Positions 16,114 through 25,312 of a stretch of 64,000 nt of DNA are shown here, in pieces. The first letter of the stretch is position 1, and each line of letters begins with the position of its first letter. This DNA is from PALSA-1006 sp041660815. Lineage in GTDB: Bacteria; Pseudomonadota; Gammaproteobacteria; Burkholderiales; Gallionellaceae. The stretch is taken from NCBI GenBank assembly GCA_041660815.1, contig JBAZVN010000001.1, forward strand, positions 62,001 through 126,000. Direction: 5' to 3'. A program made the position numbers and the translations under genes. The notes beneath the pieces were generated by a model. The model searched no databases and was not told the DNA's origin. It worked only from the letters and a program-made list of their open reading frames with translations.

Positions 16114-17361
16114 TTACGCAATAATTTTTTCACCGGCAAATAATTGCGCCACTGTTTCCCGCTCTCGAATTAAAAATACCGAGTCGCCATCCACCATAAT
16201 CTCCGCAGCCCGGGGGCGGGAATTGTAGTTTGAGCTCATGCTCATGCCATACGCGCCTGCCGACATCAACGCCAGCAAAGACCCCTGCTGCACGGACAGT
16301 TCACGGGCATGTCCCAGAAAATCGCCCGTCTCGCAAATCGGCCCGACCACTTCAAAAGTCAAAGATTGGTTCTGCTCCCGCTGCACGGGAAGAATCGCAT
16401 GGTAAGCGTCATACAGCGCGGGACGCATCAGATCATTCATTGCCGCATCGACAATCGCAAAATGTTTTTCTTCACCGGGTTTGAGGTACTCCACTTTACT
16501 GAGTAAAACGCCTGCGTTACCCACCAATACGCGCCCCGGCTCGACAATAATTTTTTCACTGCGCCCCTGTAATGCGCCCAATAACGCCTGTGCATATTCG
16601 GCGATCGACGGGGGTGTTTCAGCGTTGTAGCAAATCCCCAAACCGCCACCGAAATCAAGATGCTCCAATACGATTCCCTCTGCGGCGAGCTGATCTACCA
16701 GAACCAGTATCTTCTCTGCCGCCGCAACAAACGGACTTGCTTCGGTAAGTTGCGAGCCAATATGACAATCCATTCCGCTAATGCGCAGATGTGGCATTTG
16801 GGCTGCTTTGCGATACAGCGCCAACGCTTCGGTATAGGCAACACCGAATTTATTTTGCTTTAAACCGGTTGAGATATAGGGATGGGTTTTCGCATCCACA
16901 TCCGGGTTCACGCGCAAACTGATGGGCGCAACTTTTCCCATGCTTGCGGCCACCTCATTTAAACGCTGCAACTCCGCCGCCGATTCAACGTTGAAGCATA
17001 AAATTCCGGCTTCAAGCGCCAGACGCATTTCTGCTTCTGTCTTTCCCACACCGGAAAACACAACTTTTTTTGCATCACCTCCCGCCGCCAACACGCGCTG
17101 CAACTCTCCGCCGGAAACGATATCGAAACCGGCGCCCAGACGCGCGAATATATTCAGAATTGCCAAATTGGAATTGGACTTAACTGCAAAACAAATTAAA
17201 TTCTCGCGCGCTCTAAAAGCCTCGGAAAATTGACGGTAGGCATCGGTAAGCGCCGCGCGCGAGTAGACATAACACGGGGTTCCGTATTGTTGCGCAATCT
17301 CTGCCAGCGCAACATTTTCGACGCATAATTGTTCCTGTTGATAATGAAAATAGTGACTCAT
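16114..17361 (-). CDS. lysA: Diaminopimelate decarboxylase
   Basis: 415 residues, a PLP-dependent fold-type III decarboxylase converting meso-diaminopimelate to lysine, the last step of lysine synthesis. Visible signatures: YVYSRAALTDAY at the start of the barrel, FAVKSNSNLAIL with the PLP-binding Lys, DIVSGGELQRVLAAG, GMDCHIGSQL, FGGGLGICY, the EPGR phosphate-binding box (VEPGRVLVGNAG), and GPICETGDFLG with the active-site Cys. Length is normal. It is the second gene of an lptM-lysA operon: its ATG follows the lptM stop after one base. This pair divergent from cyaY is a conserved proteobacterial arrangement. Confidence 0.97.
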   Translation of the reverse strand: MSHYFHYQQEQLCVENVALAEIAQQYGTPCYVYSRAALTDAYRQFSEAFRARENLICFAVKSNSNLAILNIFARLGAGFDIVSGGELQRVLAAGGDAKKVVFSGVGKTEAEMRLALEAGILCFNVESAAELQRLNEVAASMGKVAPISLRVNPDVDAKTHPYISTGLKQNKFGVAYTEALALYRKAAQMPHLRISGMDCHIGSQLTEASPFVAAAEKILVLVDQLAAEGIVLEHLDFGGGLGICYNAETPPSIAEYAQALLGALQGRSEKIIVEPGRVLVGNAGVLLSKVEYLKPGEEKHFAIVDAAMNDLMRPALYDAYHAILPVQREQNQSLTFEVVGPICETGDFLGHARELSVQQGSLLALMSAGAYGMSMSSNYNSRPRAAEIMVDGDSVFLIRERETVAQLFAGEKIIA

Positions 17362-17362
17362 A

Positions 17363-17506
17363 TTATTTTTTCAGTTCAGAATAAGAAGCAGGTGGAGGAG
17401 GAGGAGTATCTTTTGGCATAAATAACGGCCCTTTACGACCGCAGCCTTGCAGCACAAGCATTATCAGCAAGATAATACCCGCCCAGGCAAATTTTGAATT
17501 ATGCAT
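17363..17506 (-). CDS. lptM: LptM-like small lipoprotein
   Basis: A 47-residue lipoprotein. The signal peptide ends at LVLQGC (Cys 22) and is followed by the family motif CGRKGPLF and a Pro-rich tail (DTPPPPPAS). This is the LptM (YifL) family, which in E. coli helps oxidative maturation of the LptD lipopolysaccharide translocon. The usual neighbours lysA (downstream, one-base gap) and cyaY (divergent, 56 bp) confirm the identification despite the small size. Confidence 0.9.
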   Translation of the reverse strand: MHNSKFAWAGIILLIMLVLQGCGRKGPLFMPKDTPPPPPASYSELKK

Positions 17507-17562
17507 AACAACAACTTTCGTATTAATCTTGAATGCGAATTATAAATCGAAAGACCACAACT

Positions 17563-17850
17563 ATGACTGAAAGCGAATTTACCCAATCGGCAAACGCCAT
17601 TTTTTCCCGCATTGAAAGCGCGCTGGATAATACCGATATCGATTGCAACTTAAATGGCGGCGTGCTGGAAATTGAATTGGAAGATGGCGCAAAAATTATC
17701 GTCAACCGCCATACACCTACCCGGGAAATTTGGGTCGCAGCAAAGTCGGGCGGCTTTCATTACAAGTTGCTGGATGGAAAATGGCAAAGCACGCGCGACC
17801 AAAGTGAACTGTTCGGCAAATTGAACGAGTTGTGCGGTATCACGTTTTAA
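17563..17850 (+). CDS. cyaY: Frataxin-like iron donor CyaY
   Basis: 95 residues, full length for bacterial frataxin. The acidic first helix (MTESEFTQSANAIFSRIESAL) and strand residues NLNGGVLEIELEDGAKIIVN are followed by the conserved PTREIWVAAKSGGFHY with the invariant Trp. It regulates iron-sulfur cluster assembly by binding IscS/iron. Start at 17563 is preferred because it aligns with family starts; an in-frame ATG 30 bp upstream would add ten unrelated residues. Its TAA stop shares bases with the TAA stop of convergent truA (TTAA at 17847-17850), leaving no room for a terminator between them. Confidence 0.95.
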   Translation: MTESEFTQSANAIFSRIESALDNTDIDCNLNGGVLEIELEDGAKIIVNRHTPTREIWVAAKSGGFHYKLLDGKWQSTRDQSELFGKLNELCGITF

Positions 17851-18617
17851 CCGGCCTGTTCGCGCTGCGGCAATCCCCACTTGACATCATAAGTGATGTG
17901 CCTGAGATACAAGCCATCGGGTGCAAAAGTGGGAGCGGCGACGCTGCGCTGGCGCGCCTCCAAAACCTGTTTGATCCACTCGGGTGAATGCTTCCCGTTT
18001 CCCACATACACCAGGCAACCAATAATATTACGCACCATGTGATGCAGAAAAGCGTCGGCCCTCAGATCAAATATGATCTGCTCACCGTGTTGCTGAATAT
18101 CCAGTTGCGCAAGATTTTTAAGCGGCGTTTTAGCCTGACATTCGGCTGCGCGAAATGAAGTAAAGTCATGTGCCCCAAGCAAGTATTGCGCAGCGGAACG
18201 CATCGCCGCAACATCCAGCGGCGCATGAAACCAGCCCGCTTTGCCGTGTTGTACCGCGCTGCGGATGGGGCGATTGATCAATACATAACGGTAACTGCGC
18301 GCCTGCGCGGAAAATCGGGCGTGAAATTCTTCGGGAACAGCATGCGCCCATAACACTGCAATACTGGCCGGCAAAAATGCATTCACACCGCGCACCCAGG
18401 CACTAAGCGGCCTGACGCTTTCTGTATCAAAATGTACCACTTGCTCCAGCGCATGCACGCCAGTGTCGGTGCGACCGGCTGCGATCACAGAAACGGGAGA
18501 ATTGGCAATCTGAGCCAGCGCGTATTGCAAGGTATCCTGAACCGTTGTTCCCTGCGCCTGACTTTGCCATCCCCAATACTCGCTGCCGTCATACTCAATA
18601 CCCAGTGCGATTCTCAT
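17847..18617 (-). CDS. truA: tRNA pseudouridine(38-40) synthase
   Basis: A 256-residue TruA, modifying U38-U40 in tRNA anticodon arms. The catalytic Asp lies in AAGRTDTGVHALEQVVHF. Other family marks: MRIALGIEYDGSEYWGWQ, the FHARFSAQARSYRYVLIN segment, DFTSFRAAECQAKTP and FLHHMVRNIIGCLVYVG. The ATG at 18617 is the family start and overlaps the TGA of the upstream EcfT-like gene (ATGA), so the two are coupled. An upstream in-frame start would add 13 residues and is not needed. Confidence 0.96.
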   Translation of the reverse strand: MRIALGIEYDGSEYWGWQSQAQGTTVQDTLQYALAQIANSPVSVIAAGRTDTGVHALEQVVHFDTESVRPLSAWVRGVNAFLPASIAVLWAHAVPEEFHARFSAQARSYRYVLINRPIRSAVQHGKAGWFHAPLDVAAMRSAAQYLLGAHDFTSFRAAECQAKTPLKNLAQLDIQQHGEQIIFDLRADAFLHHMVRNIIGCLVYVGNGKHSPEWIKQVLEARQRSVAAPTFAPDGLYLRHITYDVKWGLPQREQAG

Positions 18618-19225
18618 GACTTTATTCCCAGTAGCAACGCGCCGCACAATACCCATAGCAGCACATCAATGCGCGCAATTGTTTGCGTGTGTAACGCTAG
18701 CGTATCACCGCCCCCGGCGCCGGGTTGCAACGCATTTTCAATCGCCAATTTCCAATCGCTCGCCGTGTCGCGCATTGCAGATTCCGCATAATGCAACGTT
18801 AATGCCAATCTAACCGCAATGCGTTCCCGCGATATACCCAACACTCCCAACGGGTAAGCAAGCACATAAAGTCCGCCGATAAGGTGCTCTTTGGGTAACA
18901 GCGTTAGCAATATCGACAACCCCGCCAGCATCGAAACCAGGCGACCAAGCTGTAACGCGCCATCCAGCAAACCTTCCAGCGTGGCTTGCGGAACATAAGG
19001 CAACTCCCAAAGTGCCTGGCCCGGCGTGGCGAAGCTATACACCAGCAATAATGAAAATAGAATCCAGCGGGACCGACGCAAAAGCGTAAAAAATCGCCGG
19101 TCGTGAAGCCGGTAAGCGATGAGCATCAATAGTATGGTGATGCCGGTTAAAGTTATTGCCGACAGGGTTTGCACAATAACGGCAAGCACCATCCAAATTA
19201 CAATTTGCGTCGCCGGATGAGGCAT
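18614..19225 (-). CDS. EcfT/CbiQ-like membrane protein
   Basis: 203 residues with about four or five hydrophobic helices (10-40, 50-65, 90-115, 120-135, 185-200). The central SLLLVYSFATPGQALW and the later LPKEHLIGGLYVLAYPLG..RIAVRLALTLHYAESAMRD fit the EcfT (CbiQ) transmembrane component of energy-coupling-factor transporters. No ATPase or S component lies nearby, so it may serve a shared module or have another role. It overlaps truA by 4 bp. Identification as a distant family member is moderately secure; substrate is unknown. Confidence 0.7.
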   Translation of the reverse strand: MPHPATQIVIWMVLAVIVQTLSAITLTGITILLMLIAYRLHDRRFFTLLRRSRWILFSLLLVYSFATPGQALWELPYVPQATLEGLLDGALQLGRLVSMLAGLSILLTLLPKEHLIGGLYVLAYPLGVLGISRERIAVRLALTLHYAESAMRDTASDWKLAIENALQPGAGGGDTLALHTQTIARIDVLLWVLCGALLLGIKS

Positions 19226-19290
19226 TAAATTACCTTAATAATCATATAGTTATAAATTTGCTTGTGCCAAGCATCAGACACTCAAATATA

Positions 19291-19323
19291 AAAAAACGGC
19301 AGCCAGAAAATTCGGCTGCCGTT
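19291..19323 (-). terminator. Rho-independent terminator after fimV
   Basis: AACGGCAGCC (minus 19323-19314) pairs with GGCTGCCGTT (19304-19295) and runs into a T-tract at 19296-19291. It ends fimV transcription 18 bp after the stop and separates it from the EcfT-truA pair. Confidence 0.9.
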
Positions 19324-19340
19324 CAATTAATGCAAGTTCA

Positions 19341-22331
19341 TCAGGATGAGATTTGTGCCAGCAACTCTTCAGCCATGGCACGTTGCGAGTCGTCACCCTC
19401 GCTCATCACTTCATCCAAAATCTCGCGTGCGCCCGCCTGATCACCCATTTCTTGATAGGCTCTCGCCAAATCCAGTTTGGTTGCAACTTCCTGCCAGCGC
19501 TCATCTTTTAATTCATTACTTGCAGCCGGTTTTGCGGGTGATAGCAACTCATCCAGATCCAGACTAATCTTGCTGAAATCTGTTTCTTTGGCAAACGGTG
19601 CAGGTGCGGCAGCCGGTGCAGAAACCTCCTCGGCAGGAATATCCAGATTAAAAGACATACCGGCATCTGCCTCTTCGTCAGGCGTCGTCGCTGCAGGTGC
19701 CGGGGTAATGTCAGCCGCTTTAGCAGTAGGCGCAGCAAACACCAAGTCATCCAGATCAATGGCCGGCACGGCTTCAGCAGCAACTTTTTGCACAGGTGCA
19801 GGCTCGACAGCCGCTACCGACTGTTCAATTGCAACCGGCTCCGCAAGCAACGGCATTTCCCCGACAGCGGCCGGTTGCTCGGCAATTGCTGGTTTTTCAG
19901 TATGCGTTTCAGTCAAATCAAAATCCATTGACGGCATATTAAAGTCGCTTGCAACAGCCGCACTGTCCGCACCCGCCCCATGTGTGCTGGTCAAATCAAA
20001 ATCCATGGTATTGATATCTAACTTGGGCTCTTCTGCAGCATCCACTTTATCGCCGGATAAAGAACTGGTCAGATCAAAATCCATGCTGGCGACATCCAAC
20101 GCGGGCTGCTCTACAGCTGGAGATTTCTCAGGCGTATGCAAACTGGAAATATCAAAATCCATGGGTGCTTCCTGGGCTGCCAACATATCTTCCGCCGACA
20201 TAATGACCGTCTTTTCCTGCTCCGGCGTATCGCTCTCCAACACGCTCTGAATATCCAGCATCGGTTGCACATCTCCGGCACCGAAACCCAGGTCAAAGTC
20301 CACCTCGGGTGCAGCGGCTTCCGGCTGAGCAACTTCTACTTCCGGCATCGCGTCACCCTCTCCGCCGTACAGGGAGTTGTTGGGTTCCAGTGCGCGCCCC
20401 ATTGCAGCCGCTTCAGACCATGCGGCTTCGTCACCCGACTCTTTAATCTCCAGCGCACCCACATAGAATGACTTGGTATCTTTACGCAGTGCATAAATTG
20501 ACAATAATTTCAGTTTAATTTGATTATTGGCCGGGTCTTTGGTAAGTGCATCTTTCAATACCTCTTCAGCCTGCACATCGCGGCCAAAGTTTAGGAACAT
20601 TTCAGCTTCGCTAATCGGATCCACTTCATCAATTGAAGTCACGGTTGCAGCGCCCTGCGCAACGCTGGTGAAATCACCCGTTTCAGGTGATGGTGCCACC
20701 GGCTCGGCAATACGTGCCGCAACAGCCGGGACTGCTTCTGTAGCAGAAAGTTTCACCTTGGGTTCCGCTTTGCCACGCCGTGCCCGCATCAAACCTAAAC
20801 CGAGCAAACCCAGCAAAACGGCAGCACCACCACCTAACGCAACCGGATTAGCGAGTAGCTCATCCATCAGAGAGGGTGGAGGCTCGACCGCTTTAGGTGC
20901 TTCGATTTTTGGCTGGGGCTTTGCTGCAACGACTTCACTAATTGCAGCAACGGCACTGCCGGCTGAGACCGCACTAACCGGCGCCGAGGCTGTATTCAAT
21001 TCGACTTTTGCTGCAGCGGCCAGATTGCGCAACTCAACCAGACGTTGCATATCTTTAATATTCTTTTCCAACAATGCGGTGCGCTGCTCGGCTTCTTTTA
21101 ATGCTTTTGTCTTGGCAACACTGTCTTCTTCTTTTGCCATTGCTTTGGCAGAAGCTTTTTCTTTGGCGGTCGTTGCTTTTCCGGCTGCGGAAGTTTGATC
21201 GCTAAGCGCATCGCCTTTGGAAAGTTTCAAGATTTCCTTGGCGGCCTGCTTGGCAACCGGCGCTGCTGTATCCACTACCGCCGTGCTGATTTTTCCGGAT
21301 GCTTCCTGTTTGGGCGCCTGCTCTGCAACACTGCCCGTTGCTGCCGCCAGACGCTGACGGTACGCATTCCAATCCGCTACTTGCATCCGCACTTCATTCA
21401 CCGCATCAGCTTGCTGAATATTATTTATTTCGACTTCGGCAGGCATGCGCAATATTTTTCCGGAGTTGATGCGGTTCATGTTCTTGCCATCGAACTCATC
21501 CACATTGGCACGATACAATGCGACCAGCATGCGCTCCAAACTGACTTCGGACGGCTTGGTTCGATTGGCGATCTTACTCAAGGTATCGCCACTTTTCACC
21601 TCAATTTGTCCTGTATTAACCGGGCTGGCATGCGTTTTTTTCTTACCCGGAAGATCAACCGGTTTCTCTTCTTGGGCGGGTGACAGATCAGCCGTGGTTA
21701 CGCCGTCATCAATTTGCTGTGGAGCCACTTCAGCAGCAGGTGATACTGCGGAAACCGGTGGGGCAATTTGCGAAGCAGGAACAGGTACCGGAATTGCCTG
21801 CTGCACCGCTGAAACAGGCGGTGCTAAGGGGGCGATTTGCTGTTCCGCAGAGGCTGCAACGGGAGCAGAGGCAACTACAGGTGTAATCGGAGCGATCGGT
21901 GTCACAGCCGCGACTACAGGCTGCTCGGCAACAAAACCGGGGGGATCCAACAGGAAAGTATATTCGCGCAACAAGCGACCGGACGACCAACTCAACTCAA
22001 TTAACAAGCTTACAAAGGGTTCATTAATAGCTTGATCGGAAGAGGCCTTGACGTAAAAACTACCATCCGGGCGCGTTTCGATCTTAAATTTCATTTTTGG
22101 CAAGGAGTAGGGATAATCAATTCCTGCACCTTTAAAAGCTTCCGGGGAAGCGAGCTTGGCAGCCAGACCGGTTTTATCCTTTTTTTCGACCGCAACCAGT
22201 TCAATCTCGGCTGCGAGGGGTTGACCGAGCGATGATGCGACATTGATGCCGCCGAAGCCCACTGCAAATGCGCTACCCGACCACGCCAAACAGGCTAAGT
22301 ATCCTACCTTTTTCAGAATTGATTTCCGCAC
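19341..22331 (-). CDS. fimV: FimV/HubP-family polar scaffold protein
   Basis: 996 residues. Signal peptide (KKVGYLACLAWSGSAFAVGF, cleavage near 23); FimV N-terminal domain at about 24-135 (GGINVASSLGQPLAAEIEL .. LLREYTFLLDPPGF); Pro/Ala-rich linker; LysM peptidoglycan-binding segment near 245-300 (VKSGDTLSKIANR); coiled coil near 400-440; transmembrane helix near 495-512 (GGGAAVLLGLLGLGL); an acidic cytoplasmic region with TPR-like helices and four or five short MDFD(L/I) motifs; and the conserved C-terminal FimV domain (KLDLARAYQEMGDQAGA). Such proteins organise type IV pili, twitching and polar signalling. The order asd-fimV-(ecfT)-truA is common in betaproteobacteria. Confidence 0.94.
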   Translation of the reverse strand: MRKSILKKVGYLACLAWSGSAFAVGFGGINVASSLGQPLAAEIELVAVEKKDKTGLAAKLASPEAFKGAGIDYPYSLPKMKFKIETRPDGSFYVKASSDQAINEPFVSLLIELSWSSGRLLREYTFLLDPPGFVAEQPVVAAVTPIAPITPVVASAPVAASAEQQIAPLAPPVSAVQQAIPVPVPASQIAPPVSAVSPAAEVAPQQIDDGVTTADLSPAQEEKPVDLPGKKKTHASPVNTGQIEVKSGDTLSKIANRTKPSEVSLERMLVALYRANVDEFDGKNMNRINSGKILRMPAEVEINNIQQADAVNEVRMQVADWNAYRQRLAAATGSVAEQAPKQEASGKISTAVVDTAAPVAKQAAKEILKLSKGDALSDQTSAAGKATTAKEKASAKAMAKEEDSVAKTKALKEAEQRTALLEKNIKDMQRLVELRNLAAAAKVELNTASAPVSAVSAGSAVAAISEVVAAKPQPKIEAPKAVEPPPSLMDELLANPVALGGGAAVLLGLLGLGLMRARRGKAEPKVKLSATEAVPAVAARIAEPVAPSPETGDFTSVAQGAATVTSIDEVDPISEAEMFLNFGRDVQAEEVLKDALTKDPANNQIKLKLLSIYALRKDTKSFYVGALEIKESGDEAAWSEAAAMGRALEPNNSLYGGEGDAMPEVEVAQPEAAAPEVDFDLGFGAGDVQPMLDIQSVLESDTPEQEKTVIMSAEDMLAAQEAPMDFDISSLHTPEKSPAVEQPALDVASMDFDLTSSLSGDKVDAAEEPKLDINTMDFDLTSTHGAGADSAAVASDFNMPSMDFDLTETHTEKPAIAEQPAAVGEMPLLAEPVAIEQSVAAVEPAPVQKVAAEAVPAIDLDDLVFAAPTAKAADITPAPAATTPDEEADAGMSFNLDIPAEEVSAPAAAPAPFAKETDFSKISLDLDELLSPAKPAASNELKDERWQEVATKLDLARAYQEMGDQAGAREILDEVMSEGDDSQRAMAEELLAQISS

Positions 22332-22413
22332 GCCCTACCCCTTTATTTTTTACACACATTCAGATTAACATCATGAAGTTAGTGTTGCAAGCTCACTTTA
22401 ACTCTCAGCTTTG

Positions 22414-23517
22414 CTACCGATCCAGCAATATTCTCAACATCCGGCGCAACGGTTCTGCCGCGCCCCACAACAATTGATCGCCACACACAAAAGCACTTAA
22501 ATATTGCGCGCCCAATTCCATCTTGCGTACCCGTCCCACCGCGATGTCCAACTTGCCGGTTACTGCTGCCGGGGTCAGTTCACGCACCGAGAGTTCGCGC
22601 TGATTTGGCACAAATTTAACCCAGGCATTCCCCCCTTTGATGATCGCTTCGATTTCACTCAAAGGCAGATCTTTATTCAACTTAACGGTAAGTGCCAAGC
22701 TGTGGCAGCGCATTGCGCCGATGCGCACACACAAACCATCCACCGGAATACGCTGGCTGGTGCCCAAAATTTTATTAACCTCAGCCTGACCTTTCCACTC
22801 TTCCTTGGATTGGCCGTTATCCAGCTGTTTGTCTATCCAGGGAATTAAACTCCCTGCCAGCGGCGCACCAAAATTTGCAATCGGCATTTCCTCAGAGCGT
22901 ATTGTTTCAGCGACGCGCCTATCAATTTCCAAAATCGGTGACTGTGCATCCGCCAATAAATCGGCCACCGAAGCATGCACCACACCCATTTGATTCAGCA
23001 GCTCGCGCATGTTTTGCGCGCCCGCGCCGGAAGCCGCCTGATAGGTCATGGACGACACCCACTCCACCAAACCGGCATGAAACAAACCGCCCAAACCCAT
23101 CAATAAAATGCTGTTGGTGCAATTGCCGCCGATAAAATTTTTGCCGCCATTCGCCAGTGATTTTTTGATAAGGCTCAAATTGACCGGATCGAGAATAATG
23201 ACCGCATCGTTTTCCATACGCAACGTGGAGGCTGCATCAATCCAATATCCCTGCCATCCTGCCGCGCGCAGCTTGGGGAATATTTCAGTCGTGTAGTCGC
23301 CTCCCTGGCAGGAAATAATGGCGTCCATCTCTTTCAATTTATTGATGTCTTTAGCATCCTGCAATGTCACACCACGTGCTTCGGCAGGCGCTTCCCCGCC
23401 CACATTGGAGGTAGTAAAAAACACCGCATCTATTAAATTAAAATCGTTTTCCTCACGCATACGCTGCATGAGAACCGACCCTACCATCCCGCGCCAACCA
23501 ATCAAACCGACTTTCAT
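22414..23517 (-). CDS. asd: Aspartate-semialdehyde dehydrogenase
   Basis: 367 residues, NADPH-dependent enzyme making aspartate semialdehyde for lysine, threonine and methionine synthesis. The nucleotide-binding start is MKVGLIGWRGMVGSVLMQRM; the active-site Cys is in FIGGNCTNSILLMGL; RIGAMRCHSLALTVKL holds substrate-binding Arg and His residues. It is the longer gammaproteobacterial-type Asd. It follows leuB after a palindromic repeat element, so it is probably the last gene of a leuCDB-asd unit. Confidence 0.97.
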   Translation of the reverse strand: MKVGLIGWRGMVGSVLMQRMREENDFNLIDAVFFTTSNVGGEAPAEARGVTLQDAKDINKLKEMDAIISCQGGDYTTEIFPKLRAAGWQGYWIDAASTLRMENDAVIILDPVNLSLIKKSLANGGKNFIGGNCTNSILLMGLGGLFHAGLVEWVSSMTYQAASGAGAQNMRELLNQMGVVHASVADLLADAQSPILEIDRRVAETIRSEEMPIANFGAPLAGSLIPWIDKQLDNGQSKEEWKGQAEVNKILGTSQRIPVDGLCVRIGAMRCHSLALTVKLNKDLPLSEIEAIIKGGNAWVKFVPNQRELSVRELTPAAVTGKLDIAVGRVRKMELGAQYLSAFVCGDQLLWGAAEPLRRMLRILLDR

Positions 23518-23535
23518 CTTAAATTCCTATCATCC

Positions 23536-23586
23536 GTAGGGTGCATTTTATGCACCAACCTTAACGGTGCATAAAATGCACCCTAC
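23536..23586. repeat. Perfect 21-bp inverted repeat (REP-like element) between leuB and asd
   Basis: The left arm (23536-23556, starting GTAGGGTGCATTTTATGCA) and right arm (23566-23586) are perfect reverse complements around a 9-nt loop AACCTTAAC. Each arm contains its own small palindrome (TGCATAAAATGCA). The GTAGGGTGC start is a form I know from abundant palindromic repeats in many betaproteobacterial genomes. The element fills the whole gap between leuB and asd, leaving 4 bp before the leuB stop. Confidence 0.9.
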
Positions 23587-23590
23587 TCGT

Positions 23591-24658
23591 TTACAGCGCG
23601 TTAACCACCGCATCACCCATCGCCGCACAACCGACTTTTTGCATGCCAGCCTCAAAAATATCGCCGGTACGCAAGCCCTTCTGCAACACTTTGCGCACCG
23701 CACCTTCGATACGCTGCGCGACATCGGCCTTGTTAAAGGTATATTGCATCATCATCGCCACCGACAAAATCGTCGCCAGCGGATTGGCGATATCTTTACC
23801 CGCGATATCCGGGGCGGAACCGTGTGACGGCTCGTATAGGCCTTTATTATTTGCATCCAGAGATGCCGACGGCAACATACCGATAGATCCCGTCAACATC
23901 GAAGCTTCATCGGAAAGGATGTCGCCAAAAATATTACCGGTCAGAATCACATCAAACTGCTTGGGGGCACGCACCAACTGCATTGCCGCGTTATCCACAT
24001 ACATATGCGACAACTCGACTTGCGGATACTCTTTCGCCACGTCGAGCACAATTTCGCGCCAAAACATGCTGGTTTCCAACACGTTCGCTTTATCAACCGA
24101 ACACATTTTCTTACCGCGCTTCATGGCAATTTGGAAACCGACATGGGCAATGCGCCGCACTTCGGATTCGCTGTAAAGCATGGTATCGAAACCTTGGCGC
24201 TCGCCCTGTTCATTGGTGCGCAAACCGCGCGGCTGACCAAAATAAACATCGCCGGTTAATTCGCGCAAAATCATGATATCCAGACCGGAAACCAGTTCCG
24301 GCTTCAAGCTGGAGGCGTTCACCAATTCCGGATACACCATGGCGGGACGCAGATTGGCAAACAAACCCAAGCCCTTGCGAATGCGCAACAAACCCTGCTC
24401 GGGGCGCATTGGACGGGGCAGTGTGTCGTATTGATAACCACCGACTGCGCCCAGCAAAACCGCGTCGGCTTCTTTGGCCAGCTTCTCGGTGGCTGCTGGA
24501 AAAGGATCGCCTGCCGCGTCGTAACCCGCGCCGCCCAAATGTCCATATTCCAATTCAATTTTAAGGCCGTCGCTGCGCAACGCATCCAAAACTTTCGTTG
24601 CCTGAGCAACGATCTCAGGCCCAATGCCATCTCCCGGCAACACTGCAATTTTCATCAT
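23591..24658 (-). CDS. leuB: 3-isopropylmalate dehydrogenase
   Basis: 355 residues, NAD-dependent oxidative decarboxylation of 3-isopropylmalate in leucine synthesis. The start KIAVLPGDGIGPEIV and substrate loop RPMRPEQGLLRIRKGLGLFANLRP are diagnostic, as are the catalytic Tyr (MLYSESEVRRIA), the metal-binding Asp residues (TGNIFGDILSDEASML) and the cofactor region EPSHGSAPDIAGKDIANP. Two consecutive ATG codons (24658, 24655) are possible starts; AGGA lies about 7 nt upstream of the first. It follows leuD after 15 bp. Confidence 0.97.
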   Translation of the reverse strand: MMKIAVLPGDGIGPEIVAQATKVLDALRSDGLKIELEYGHLGGAGYDAAGDPFPAATEKLAKEADAVLLGAVGGYQYDTLPRPMRPEQGLLRIRKGLGLFANLRPAMVYPELVNASSLKPELVSGLDIMILRELTGDVYFGQPRGLRTNEQGERQGFDTMLYSESEVRRIAHVGFQIAMKRGKKMCSVDKANVLETSMFWREIVLDVAKEYPQVELSHMYVDNAAMQLVRAPKQFDVILTGNIFGDILSDEASMLTGSIGMLPSASLDANNKGLYEPSHGSAPDIAGKDIANPLATILSVAMMMQYTFNKADVAQRIEGAVRKVLQKGLRTGDIFEAGMQKVGCAAMGDAVVNAL

Positions 24659-24673
24659 TAATTTCCTGTTAAA

Positions 24674-25312
24674 TTACGCAAATAACCACGGCTGCGCGGC
24701 GCGATGTTTTACTTCAAATGCTTGGATATCGCCAACATGCTGCAGGGTTAACCCGATATCGTCCAAGCCATTCAGCAAGCAATGTTTGCGGTGCGCATCC
24801 ACTTCAAATTTAATCGCCGCACCGTCCGGTGTGGTGATGCTTTGCTGCTCAAGATCAATTTTTAATTTATAGCCAACCTTCGCATCGACAGCCTTAAACA
24901 GCGCATCAACTTGATCAGCCGGCAATTTGATCGGCAGCAAGCCATTTTTAAAGCAATTATTAAAAAATATATCCGCAAAACTCGGCGCGATGATCACGCG
25001 AAAACCATAGTCTTCCAGCGCCCACGGTGCGTGCTCACGCGACGATCCGCAGCCAAAATTCTCGCGCGCCAACAACACTTGCGCCCCTTGATAGCGCGCA
25101 TGATTTAAAATAAAATCCTTATTAATCAGTCTATTGGAATTATCCATCCCCGGCTCGCCGTGATCCAGATAACGCCATTCATCAAACGCGTTCGGGCCAA
25201 AACCGGAGCGCTTGATGGACTTCAAAAACTGCTTCGGGATAATCGCATCGGTATCCACATTGGCACGATCCAAGGGCACAACCAAGCCGTCCAACACCTT
25301 AAACTTTTCCAT
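24674..25312 (-). CDS. leuD: 3-isopropylmalate dehydratase small subunit
   Basis: 212 residues, the swivel domain of isopropylmalate isomerase; it pairs with LeuC. Signatures: VPLDRANVDTDAIIPKQFLKSI at the start and LLARENFGCGSSREHAPWALEDYG. The ATG at 25312 overlaps the TAA of leuC in TAATG, typical of translational coupling. An upstream GTG would add three residues and is not needed. Confidence 0.97.
   Translation of the reverse strand: MEKFKVLDGLVVPLDRANVDTDAIIPKQFLKSIKRSGFGPNAFDEWRYLDHGEPGMDNSNRLINKDFILNHARYQGAQVLLARENFGCGSSREHAPWALEDYGFRVIIAPSFADIFFNNCFKNGLLPIKLPADQVDALFKAVDAKVGYKLKIDLEQQSITTPDGAAIKFEVDAHRKHCLLNGLDDIGLTLQHVGDIQAFEVKHRAAQPWLFA

Noticed and set aside
19477..20250. Ser/Ala-rich plus-strand open frame within fimV
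   Set aside because: Low-complexity mirror of the acidic FimV region.
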